A stretch of DNA of 64,000 nt from Pardosa pseudoannulata. Its lineage: Eukaryota > Arthropoda > Arachnida > Araneae > Lycosidae. Location: NCBI GenBank assembly GCA_032207245.1, contig CM063499.1, positions 38,772,624-38,836,623 of the forward strand. Direction: 5' to 3'. Both the position numbers and the translations under genes were made by a program. Below the pieces are notes generated by a model. That model saw only the letters and a program-made list of their open reading frames with translations. It made no database searches and was not told the origin of the DNA. This document shows, piece by piece, positions 13,080 through 25,581 of the stretch (its first letter is position 1; each line of letters begins with the position of its first letter).

Positions 13080-14220
13080 TGGTATACATCTTCTAGGAAA
13101 CAGCATAGGCATTAGTCGCATGAAAGATTCCTGGCAGTTCGGAGCTCTCTGATTTCAAGAAAGGTATAATTATCGGGTATCACAAATATGGCCAATCCTT
13201 AAGGGACATATCTAGTGATCTGAAGTACCCAAAATCGACAGTGGCCTATGTGATTAAGAAGTGGAAGGTGAACGATAATTGTCGAAATGTGCCCCGAGTT
13301 GGCAGATCAATGAATCTGGGAGATAGAGACCGATAAGTGCTGTCCAGAGAAATTAGGAAGAATCGCACCCAACCGATGGCACTCATTCATGAGGAGTTCC
13401 AACAGGCATCGGGGAGTATTGTTTCAATGAATACCATCCATAAGGAAGCACATCTGCTTGGTTTTCATGGTCGTGCTGCTGCCCATACGCCTTTGATCAC
13501 AAAGTCCAATCGCGATGCTCAGTTAATGTGGTGCAAAACACATCAAAATTGGACTGTAGATTAGTGAAAACGAGCTCTTTGGAGTGACGAATTAAGGTTC
13601 ACTCTTTACCATTAGGATGGCAAGGTTTGGGTCTAGTGTCTGCCTGGAGAACGTCTCCTGCCAGAATGTATTGTGCCAACAGTCAAGTTCGGCAGAGGTG
13701 GAATTATGGTCTGGGGGTGTTTCTCCTGGTATGGATTGGGACCCTTGGTCCCCATTCATGTTAAGCTCAACATCGATGCCTACTGCACTAGTTCGGATGA
13801 CAATGTGCTTCCTTCGTTGTGGCAGTTTTACGGGTTGGTACCCCTGTTACTTTCAGGACGACAATGCCAGTTGTCGTGTTTCGAGGTTGACCAAAGCTTG
13901 GTATGGTGCCAATGGAGTTCATCAAATGGACTGGTCTGCCCAGAGCCCAGGTTTGAACCCTATCGAGAACCTCTGGGACGAGTTGGATGGCCAAATTAAG
14001 GGTGCACTACCCATCCAATATCGATGAAGGAACTTGTATGTCTACTCCAAGCCGAGTGGAAGACAATACCACTAGCTATAAAACAATAACTTGTGGAAAG
14101 TATGCCCCAGAGGATTCACACTGTAATTGCCTCTCGTGGAGGCTCTACCAAATATTGATTTTGAATAAAGTTAGTTTTTCTTTTCTATCACAGGTGTCCA
14201 AATACTTATTGATATACAGT
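13080..14220 (+). pseudogene. Degenerate Tc1/mariner transposon
   Basis: A Tc1-type transposase is recognisable across several frames. An N-terminal helix-turn-helix part from about 13150 includes STVAYVIKKW. The middle part (about 13337-13561) has QLMWCKTHQNW. The catalytic part (about 13575-13990) has [20 protein letters not shown] and ending [11 protein letters not shown]. At least two stops (near 13336 and 13562) and frameshifts near 13610-13670 and in the DDE region break it. The right end, GTGTCCAAATACTTATTGAT near 14194, is a normal Tc1 terminus. A matching left end is not clear, so it is probably truncated or decayed. Confidence 0.9.
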
Positions 14221-14530
14221 TTACAGTGAAACTCCAATCTATTGTTTCAGCATTATTTGTTTTCCAGCATTAATCTTTCATTTCATTTAGCCTCTAATTT
14301 GTTTCCATAAAACAAATGCTATATTTTTCCCATATTCATCATTGTCATATTATTTGTCTTCTTGGAAGTATTGTTTGTGTGGAATTCAAGAGCACAGGGG
14401 AAATTATTATTATTATTTCAAACATGAGGGCACTTGTTTTTTATAGTATTTGCCACTACCACACTATAGTTAATTGTTGGCTATTTTATTAAGGGAATGC
14501 ACCATGTAGGTAGCCAACATTACTCTTTAA

Positions 14531-15069
14531 CCCTTTAGTGGACAGTGGTTTCGAAATGAAATCTTCTGTTAAACAATTTTTTTCTCTAATTTTTGGAGAA
14601 ATAAGAATATTTTTTCGATTTTTTATATTTTTGATATTTAAAACTTACAATAAAAGACAGTGCTACATTTAATTTATTTTTTCTTTTGAAATATATATAT
14701 ATTAATACTTGCTGTACCTGGAAAGTTAGCAATGCAAATGTTTTTCACTTATGACCCCAAACAAAAGTATCTATTCAAACAACACTTATAAATAGTTAAA
14801 CTATTTATTTATTTTTCTTTTTTAAGATCACTTATTTATTGTTCTTCTAATATAATTAAAATTTTAAAAAGTATTATGTTCACGCTGTAAAAGAGATGGG
14901 TTAGTCAGTTATCCCCCCTTAATCCTTCCTATGATATCCTCTAAAGTAAACCCCTCTATGGATTACAAAGAAAAACTTTAAAAAATTTTCATTTATAAGG
15001 TTTATAGATAATATTTATAAACTAATTTCATTAAATTCCAAAGAATTCATGTAGGTGACCTTTAAAGGG
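14531..15069. mobile_element. piggyBac-like MITE, family P2, copy 1
   Basis: TTAA lies on both sides (14527-14530 and 15070-15073). The ends are inverted: CCCTTTAGTGGACAG on the left and CCTTTAAAGGG on the right. TTAA targets with CCCTTT ends are typical of piggyBac-type elements. A second copy in the other orientation is at 60915-61760. No transposase is encoded. Confidence 0.75.
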
Positions 15070-15230
15070 TTAAGACAACACAAACAAAGTGGGTCTTTGC
15101 AATTTAGAAACAGGTACTAAGTAAAAAATCCCCAGGTTTCGTCAGCCATCCCAAAAGGTATCATTTGAGAACTTGGAGTATATTGTGACCATGAACTTAT
15201 TTTATATCCCTGGCCTCCTTTAGTGATCAC

Positions 15231-16074
15231 CAGGGTTGGAAAAAAATCATGATTTTTTTAAAAAAATCAAGAAAAATCAGATTTAGTTGATTTAAATCAG
15301 ATTTTTTTTACTTAAATCAGATTTTTTTGATTTTTTTCTGAATACTAATTTTAATTGTTGTTTTTATGTTTTTTGCAATATACATAGAATAGTTTGTTAT
15401 AAGAAGTCACATCTTATCTATCTAGTATATTCTGCACACTGATTACCTAAACTTAAATATATAAATTTTAAACTAAATACATTCTATTATTTTGTCATTG
15501 GATAGTGCAAACTCAATAAGATGTCAATTAAAAGAACAAATTAAATATTCTTTTAATGCAAACTATTTATTTAAAAAAACAAATCACAATTATTTTAATA
15601 TTTTTTTAAGTACCGAATTATGGATTTAATTGTTTCAATAAAAACACTAGCTTTGATGATTTATCCACTCCTCATTGGTTACGAAGGCTAGAATGAACGA
15701 TACCAAAAGAAGGAAACTGTCTTTCCATTCCAGCAGACGAAGCCACAGCTATTGTTATTTGGTAGACAAACTGGATTTCAGTTCTCTTTACCTCCCATTA
15801 CATAAAATGAATTCAACCAGTCATAATCAATCATTGTACTACCCCTGCTACATATTTTCTGATAACAACCCCTAAATTCTTGGAAAGCACATGCTATCTA
15901 TTGACACTTATTTACTTACTGGTATTACTGTGCTGACTGATTCTCAGTTCTCCTGTCTTTGGAATATAGGTTTTAAAAGAAGTGAAAAAAAATGATTTAA
16001 ATCAATGATTTTTTTTTAAATCAACTGATTTAAATCAAGATTTAAATCAACTGATTTAAATCATGCCAACCCTG
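15231..16074. mobile_element. hAT MITE, copy 1
   Basis: It begins CAGGGTTGG and ends CCAACCCTG, flanked by GTGATCAC and GTGATCAT, an 8-bp target duplication with one change. Both termini are rich in TGATTTAAATCA words. Around 15660-15860 the minus strand keeps a decayed hAT transposase C-terminus related to the better copy at 49496-50291. Confidence 0.85.
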
Positions 16075-17269
16075 GTGATCATGGTATATCTTTAGCCAGA
16101 TTGAGCTTCAAACTTGCAACCCTCTGGTTACAAGATCCTTTGCTGACTAAACTACCACAGCTCACAGGGAAATTAAACAACTACTTTGCTAAAGTTGATT
16201 TTAGACAACCAAGTAAGGAAAACCAAATTGCTTCTAACAAAGATTATGATTACATTGTGGTTGATTGAAAACTAAACATTAGCAAGGTCATAACAGTGGA
16301 GATTATATGCAATGATAAGAAGCAAAAAAAACACAAAAAGGAGAAGGACGATAAAGATGAACTCATTCCAAGTTTTTCTACAGTACATAAGCTTTGTCAA
16401 AAATTAAATCATTTATATTTGAGCACAGTGACAGCAAAAAATGTACCTGTAGAGGTAAAAGCAGGGTATCTGCAAAAATAAAATTTTTCTAATCCATGAC
16501 TTTCCCTGATTTTAGCAGATCATTTTCCATGACTTTAAAAATATTTTGTTAAAGTATATATGAATAAAACTTCTTGTGTAATACAAATAAAATGTATGAT
16601 TTTAGGGAAATTACAAGAATTTATGATAAAAAATACTTTATAAATGTTTATAAACCCATATATATATAAATAAATTGTTATAGTATCTGCATACCTAAAT
16701 TTAATCATATAATAGCAATTCTCTGAATGCAATAAAAATTTTTCCAATTTGAATTCAGAGTACTTAGGTACTATCAAGGTGACCATGAATAATAGCCAAA
16801 CATGATAACCTTATAATCTTTATATATAATAGCCCTAAAGATAAATTTATATTTTGTACAAAAATCTTAACTAATTTTTATCAAATAATTATTATCATAT
16901 TAATAAAAATTTAATCAATTATTTAAGAAAAAACCAGAATAATACACTTATACATTTCCCCACCAATTAAGCTTGCTTGCTTTGAGTTTTCTTGGCAAAC
17001 AAATTTTACTTGGCAATATGGTCAATGGAATAATACATAAGTACTAATTTCAGTAACTTCAGCCAAACGACAAGTAAAAATAGAATTAAATAATTCAATG
17101 GAATGATTTTGCCAAAATATTTAGTGCCTCACAATCAATAATAATTATTAACATTTCTATATAAATCTCAAAATTTAATGCCTCAAATTAAAAATCTCTT
17201 ATTCCCTGAAACTCCTAGTAACTCTTTACAGTAAAGATTTCCTCTTTTCCTCTAAAGTATGAATTTTCG

Positions 17270-17400
17270 AATGGTTGTGAACATCCATGCCAGCAGTAGG
17301 ATTCAAACCCATGAACTTCCGTGCCGAAGAGCAGCACCCTACCCATTTAGTTATTGATCGGCCGAATGGGTAGGGCATTGCTCTTCAGGCAGCCTGATAT
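17270..17400 (-). mobile_element. Partial SINE family B
   Basis: Contains the words ATCCATGCCAGCAGTAGG and GATTCAAACCCATGAACT, shared with the complete family B copies (for example 53947-54129). Only the tRNA-like head region is present, and the outer part looks rearranged, with an inverted word CCGAATGGGTAGGGC. Confidence 0.65.
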
Positions 17401-17920
17401 TTGTTATGGCATTGTTTATCACATAATGATTTTTTTTAATTGGTAGCTTAGCAGATCCAAGACTTTCTATGACTTTTACTCATTTTTCTTAGAAAATCAT
17501 GACTTTCCATGACAAAATTAATCCATTGTCTAAATCCATGATTTTCCATGACTTTCCAGGTATGCAGAAACCGTGTAAAAGCAATAGAATCACAAGTGTT
17601 TGCAGTCAGGCTATGCACTTACACAAAACAAGTACCAATTACAAAATGTTTAAAATATGTGAAGTATTATTTAAATATACATTATAATTCATAGAATTTG
17701 ATCTTAATTTCTTGTTTACCTGTTTTTATCAATGTTGTACATAATTTATTCACAGTCATACATTTTACAGTATCTCTACATTCCTTTTCCCCTTTGAATT
17801 TCTGTCCCATTGTAAAATGAAAGTTTCACTGTATGTTATAGCATGAAAGACATTTTAATATTATGCTTAATATATAATATAATAATTAATGTATAATATA
17901 ATGGTTAAAATTAAACTTAC

Positions 17921-17979
17921 TGCAGGTAAGAATACTGACTTCACATTATCTGTAACATCTTTGCTGAGCTTTCTTGCCT

Positions 17980-18010
<31 letters not shown>

Positions 18011-19603
18011 CTGTTACATAGAATTTATTATAAAATATTCAGAATAATGAATGTTTAATGTCATTACCTGTGGTTAGAAGTTTTTAATATGTGATTCAAA
18101 ATATTGAGAAGCACAGACTAGAGAAAGAATTTTATAAGTAATTTATCAGGTTTAAGATAGTTTATAAAAATAACTTATTATATTACATTATTAACTTATA
18201 TTTATTATCAATGCCTTTAAACTAAAATGGTAAAAAAGATAATAGCTTATTAAACATACAGCATATTTCCAAATATAAGCCCATCCATATATAAGAAGAG
18301 GGTCCGATTTTCATTCAAAAATTTACCGAAAGTTCAAAACCCGTATTTAAGCCAAAATGTAAAAACAATTATTAGAATGGTCAAATATGTTGCCAGGCAG
18401 GTAAAACGGGAGAAATGTTTTCCAATCAAATTGCTTTAAAGTAAAACCTAAATCAATGCTTCTCAAACTTTTTTCGCTATGGCAACTAATTTAAGTACTA
18501 TGGAGGTAGAAGATCAGTTGCTCCTCGGGATAAATACATGGATCTCTTAGCACGTTTCAAAAGTAGTGAGGAAAAACAACTTACATTTTAAATTTTAACT
18601 AACTTCATGCTGTCTTTATTAGTTTCACAATTTTACACTAACTTATTTAGATTACTGCACGCATGGTTTGATAATTACTACACCATGTAGCCAATGTTAT
18701 TTTTATTTTGATACTAATGACAATAGTTCCAACTCTGATAACCCTATATAAAGATAACTTTTTCATAAATTTAAAAAAAAGGAAAATGCTATGTTTGGCA
18801 ATTTACTGATTGCTTCCGGCTTATGTAGAATTGTGTTTATTAGAAGAAAAGCTGATCTGCTACCGTTGTAGTACTGTTGTTTTGGAGTGATTATTACACA
18901 GATAAGAGTCATTTTAAACTTATTTTTCCATTTTTGTGTTTTTTCTCATTTCAAAATTCTTACAAACTTTATTTACTTTTTGCCATTAAACATTTTCTTT
19001 TTTGTTCTTTACTTTTTTTAACCGTTTCATTAATTTTTGCCAATTGGGTGACAAAAATTCTTCGACAGCAAAAAATACATGTATTACATTTGTTCCATGG
19101 ATCTGTATATAAGCTGCCCCCCTTTAAATCTTTAAAAAGCCCCAAAAGTTCTCGGCTTATACATGGAAATATACAGTTGTTAAAGAGAATATTAAATTTA
19201 GCTGGTATATTTGATCAAATTCTACTATTTATTCACTTTTTAAATACAGGATTCCCACTCTTTTTCCAGAACAAAAATTAAGGACTTTTTAAGGAATTTC
19301 TAAGGACCCAAGTAACTTTTTATAAGGACCTACTTGAAACACAAAGCATAATGACATAAACCCTATTTCCTAAGGAACATATTTTAATAATTATGAACCA
19401 GACAAGGCATGTTCAATAAATGCCCTACAATATTTCAGAATTAAGTTTTTAAAAATACCTAAAAATTAATATCAGATAAACCTATTTGACAAAAACATTT
19501 TGAAAACTGTACACTTAAAGTTTTTTGAGTGATCAAATTAAAAATAAATTGTGAAAAAAATATATTGTAAACAATACTTTCTGAGTGTTTAAAAATGACT
19601 CTG

Positions 19604-19637
<34 letters not shown>

Positions 19638-22600
19638 AAGTATATACTAGCTGATTATACCCGACGTTGCCTGGGAAAGTGGATGACTTCGCTATAAGGA
19701 AAGAGCGGCTGATTTTATAAACACTTTCAGTATGTGAAAGATTATTATTTGTCAAAATAGTTTTCTAACTTGTGACCATAAAAAGTACTAATAAACTAAA
19801 AGTATTTTCATAATATTTTAAGAATATCAAGGAAAGAAATTTTGATTTACTACAGAAATACACTGAAAACATATATGCATTTGAGGATTTTCTTTATTAT
19901 TAATGCTGCACGTTTGGCTAGAAAATGTAAAAGAATGTTATGAACAATGACAAATATTTTATATATCCTTCGACCAGTACTTATCACCTGTACTGGAGTT
20001 CTTAGAACCGGTTTGGGGCAAGTTCAACTCTGAACTTACAAAACCAGAAAGTTTGGAGAGTACGGCGAAAACTGATAGGAAATGATGTGACAAAGAATAA
20101 ATTGATCAAACTCAAATTTTAAAATTAAAGAGTTTTTAAGGACCTTTGAGAAAAATTAAGTAGTTTTAAGGGCCCCTAAAAAAGAAAGCTAAAATTAAGG
20201 AGTTCTTATGGACTTTTAAGGACCGTGGGAACCTTGAAATAGAATCTACACTCTGTATAATGGCAGTGCTTGAGCCATGCAACAGTACAACTGAAAGATA
20301 TATTCAGTTGTAACAATGCTTTTAAAAACCACTTTTAAAATATAAAAATAAAATGTATTTACAAAGAATAATTTAGATTTTTTACTGTTTTATTCTTTCC
20401 TAGTATGAAGTAAAGGAAGTATTGTAATCACAAATAGTTTTGATTTATAACAAAATATCTAAGTAACAAAGAAAAATCAACATAACTAATATTGATGCAG
20501 CCAGTTATCACCAGATAGCAATACTTGAACTCTCCGGCAACAGTTATCTTGAGAAAAAAAATAATTTTGAGTCTTTAGGTGTTGCAATGTATTGAATGAA
20601 GGGAAATGGTTATAATTATTATAAAAATCATTTTGTTTATAAAGTAAAAGTTTTTTGGTTTGGTTTGATTTGGAGTGCTACGGTCTACTGTTTTGCACAC
20701 GTGGGCTAATGAGACCGGGACCTACTGCTTAAAGCCGATTCCGAACGGCTATGAACATCCATGCCATAGTGGGATTCAAACCCACGAACTCTGGTACCGA
20801 CGATCAGCACCCTGACCAATCGGCCAGCGTTCAGCGAAGTAAAAGTTAAAAATGTACTACAACAAATTCTAATTAAACCCTATATTGTCAGGCCTACTCC
20901 AGCTACTAGAGTTTTCCTTTGGTTTGATAAACTTTGTATTTAACACTTCGTGTGCGGGCAATGTATTCTTACGTTTTTTGCAGTCTGTCACTGGATTGCG
21001 GGTCACGTAAAAATACGTATTTAGTAGATTTGCGGTGGATATCTGCTAACCACCACAAATCTACTAAATACGTATAATTATATGTATGTGTGACATTATA
21101 TGTGTGTTGTTTGCGTTGCTATGCAACGCTTTGCATTTTTTCTTTCCACATGTTATGATTGTCGAGTTATTTGGTCTTTTGTTGCGTTATTTCGTCTACA
21201 ATCAAATTCCTAGCTCCAGAATGTACAAGTCGTGTTTTCTCAATTTGAAGCTTGGTTTTTTTATTGTTGAATACAAAATTGATAAAATGAACCGTTGTGA
21301 CAAAGATAGTGATGAAGAAATAGGCGCTGACAGATTATCGGACTTTAATTTTAAAAATCGTTTATTTTTGTGATTTCCTAAAAGTATTGTTTTTTTTTTG
21401 TTAAATAATCATACAGTATATATTAAACTGTAATATAATAAAAAATTTCATTCATAAAAACAAAGCAGCTTTCAATTTAGTATGATTTATCTGAATAACT
21501 AAACTTTTGCGCTATTCACGAAAAAACGCCCACTGCACGCATAAGTTGGCAGTGAAGTATACCCATATGCCAAGTGTTAAAAAACATATGTATCAATATC
21601 AGTAACACTTTTTTACTCTACAGGAAGGGTAGAATTAAAGGACAACATAAAGTTACTTACCATTAAGAGATGTTGATGGGCTACTGTTGAAATGTCATAT
21701 ACAGCATCCTGCAAATTTTTTGTTTTATTTCCATGTATTATATCTTCTTGAGATATTTTGTGCTGAAATTAAAATAACAACATATTTTTAAATCATAATT
21801 TATTACCTTTTTTATGAAATGTTGTTAATTTTCAATCTTCCATTAAATATAAAAATTACTGGAAATTTTACATATACAGTATACAAAAAGAAAAGGTGTA
21901 ATTACTTTGCTCATTAATTCTATAGGCAGAACTGCTCGTCTTTTACTAGCATTGTATGGAATCCCACGTATTAAGTTACATAATCCTTGAGCTTTACCAA
22001 GATGACTAGCTGCATGGTCACAATGTACATTATTTACACCTAAATAGGGAAAAAATAGAAAATTTCAAAACATTTTCATGGACAGTTTTATTTTTTAACA
22101 TTAATAACTAGAACAATTTTCAAGAATGCAATAATTAAAGCTAATTTTTATTTTCCACTTAGGCCTTTTGTATGACAGAGGTACCATTTAGTTATACAGA
22201 CAAGAAAAATGATGTAACTGTTATTTAATTTAAAACTTTTTTTATTTTATTCAAGCAGCTAGTCCTACAAAAAGCATCAGTTAACAATGCTATTATTTTT
22301 AATTAATAATAGGTTTTTAAATAATTCAATTTACTCAGACAGCAAATAGGCTTTTCCATAAATTATTCAATGAATTCTATTTCAATCTTTACTCAAATCC
22401 CAGAGTGGCATGATTGTTCATAGCCATTTGGAATCAGCTTTAAGCAGTAGGTCCTGGTCTCATTAGCCCTCATGTTTCAAAAAAGTAGACCATAGCGCTC
22501 CAAACAAAACCAAAGGTAGATATGTTTGAGCATTTTAATTGATAATACTTTTTTTAAGTTATAGTCTGAGAACTTTTGAATTTTACTATCTATATATGTT

Positions 22601-25545
22601 AAAACAACTAAACTTCTCGATGCAACAGCCCCTAAGGAATCAGGGCCTATGGTGCCAATCTCCATTTACATGATCAAGGGCCCTGGGGTGCAAAGCATAT
22701 GTTCCGGTTAGGTGGTCAATCTTATGCGAAACCCCCAGTGTTTAGTTCCCAAGCATGCTTGGTCCTCAGTTCATCTACCCACTGAATGAATGAAAAGCTG
22801 AATCAACCTTGCCTAACCCAGGGATCGAACCTCAGATCTGTGTCGTGGGTGCACAAAGCACTACCCCAACGCCATTGGGCTTCATGTATATATGTTAATG
22901 CAATTTTTTAAATCTATCATAGCATTCTGTACAAAACCTCTAAAACTATTATTGTGACTGAAGTTGAAAATCAGCTCTCTGAAAAAAAAATTTGGTAACC
23001 TTACATATCTATCGTACTGAAAGTATTAGTATTATACAAACCTAGAGCTTGCAATATTAAAAAATAAACAGACACAACAGAATTTTCACAATATTCCTCT
23101 GCTTCTTTAACTGTTGAAAATGGCTTATCATTTAGTGAATTCTCCTGAAATATCAAGAGGAAATAATGATAATTAAAGTTTATACAACAATTAAAATATT
23201 TCTAAACATAACCAAAAAAGTTAATAGATTTTATTTATTGTAAAATGATATATATTGTCTGCCATACAAAAAAGTTTAAGAATTTATAAAACTCTTGTTA
23301 TATTATTTTAAAAGTGCATAAGTTCTTAGAAATACCTTTTTTTATCACTTTTACAAAGAAAAACTTGATACTTACACGGCTCACTATAAGACGCTGAAAC
23401 CAAGCCTTTGAAAGCTTATGTTTCTGTAGAACCTATTAAATTAATAAACATTATACTATGGTATAACTAGTTCATCAATCATTTTTAACATAATACACAT
23501 TTATCTTGATTAAAATCTTAAGAGTTGAAATTTTTACATTTGATTGCATAATGTGAATAGTATTGTATGCTGAATAACTTTTTTATAATAATGATATATG
23601 TTATAATAAAAAAAATAATTATAATAATAAATTATATTAATCTGCTATTTGTTTTGGATGAAATATTCCATCATATAGTATTTTATGCATCGTTTTTTTG
23701 ATAATATGTTCTGGTTTAGTCCTATTTGTGCCAGTCACAGCAAAAAAGACCAATGCAACAAGATGTTGCACAGTTAGTGCAAGAAAAAGTATTAGACAGT
23801 AATCCCAATAGATTGCCACAATTGTAATGTGGGATTATGTTGTGTGCTATGCTACAAGATAGACCATACAGAAAACAATTATAAATATTATACAGTAGAA
23901 CCTCTTTTTAATGACCCCATGATACAACGACCCCTTCATTAGAATGACCACCTTAAAAAGTCCCAATTATTTTACCATAGGAATAATGTTAATTTTGAAT
24001 CATTACAATAACCCCAAGCGCATTATTTTTCATTAGAAAAACCGTCAATTTTAGTCTGCAGAACTCATGAGCAAGTGGGCTATTTCAAAATTATTGTACT
24101 GTGGTGCAACTTCAAGAAACCTGTACTCCTCTTTTTGTGTTTACTTAAAGGAGGGGAGGGAGCATGACGAAAAGGGGAGAACTAAATCTTCAATTATCTT
24201 TTGACGAAACTTTACAGTGCTGTGGAGAAAATTTGAATGAGGACGATTTTATTGCCTGTATTATTGGAAATGAAGAAATCTGCAATTCTGACTAGAGAAG
24301 AAATCGTCCAAGCTTTTGAAAAAGTGAATGAAAACGAAGCCTTCAATGCAATCAATCCCTTGGGTCAATATTTTGAAGGACAATTTAATTCTGAAGATTT
24401 TCTTCAAAATATAACAGATATGGAATCAGTGATAATAAAAAAATTCCGAAATGAACTTGAAACAAGCGTCAATCAAAGACTTTTTTTTTCAAAAATTCAG
24501 TAATGGAAACACAAATAAATAGAAGCGTTCTCTAGGTATGTACTGTTGCATCATTTCTTTGCTCAATTTTTTTTATTATTTTTTCAATTTGTTACAAGTA
24601 CCTTTCGTTACAATGACCATATGATGTTGGTCCCACAGGGGGTCATTATACCGAGGTTCTCCTGTATAATGAAAATTTAAATGAAGGAAGTGTTATCTAC
24701 ATATCACTTTTTGTCTGATTAATAAAATATCAGTGCCAAATTAGAATATACAGCTTCAAAGGAAGACAATTTTATTAGGTTGTTTTATGACATTTTATTT
24801 ACTCTAGAATGCTATCTTGCTGTTCTGGAGGCATTTTGTGTTTAAATAATACATTTTAAACGCTAAAAATAACTTTAATATGCAATAAATCATTTTTTAA
24901 TTGAAAGTGTATGGATTACAATCTTTCCTTGCTTTAAAACAAATTTATAAAAAGTTGTCTTGAACACATAACAAGAATAACAATGTTTGACATAAACCAG
25001 ATAGAGTTAAACTATTCCTAGTAAAATATAAATATGGAAAAATGTATACTTTGTCTAGTTACTTAAACCTAATTAAAAATGCATAGATAATTAAAAGTCA
25101 ATTTCAATTTTTAAGAAATGAATTCCATCTACAAATCATTTACAAAATATCAGTAAGTCAGTTTTGATATTAAAAATGCTAAAAATTATCATACTTTAGA
25201 TAGTTCTTTAGCCACAGGCTGTTCTGGAGGGTTACCCTAAATAGAAGAAAAATACAGTTTACTAATTTATCATAACTTATAATTATAATTCTTTTACAGG
25301 ATAGGAATTTACATTGTATCATTAGCTATAACAAGTGTCATGTTTAGGCTTAAAAAAACAAAATTTTCCTTGTTCCACCAAAGACCTTTTTTCTTGTTAA
25401 AATCTTTTAGGTCTAATAAGAGAAAATGTTCTTGAAAGAACTATGTCTTAAGGTATCCATGTCTACGTTGAAAACATCATTTTTTGACAAATATCATAAT
25501 TTTTATTTCCGCTATTGTAAAATTTCAACTTTTAGGCTTCTATTT

Positions 25546-25581
<36 letters not shown>

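Noticed and set aside
16296..16481. A 61-residue Lys-rich plus-strand frame
   Set aside because: Low-complexity, no splice signals or known domain; possibly a transposon remnant but not supportable.
18877..19281. A 134-residue hydrophobic plus-strand protein
   Set aside because: Phe/Leu-rich by base composition, lies across the right end of a DNA transposon, and shows no known similarity.
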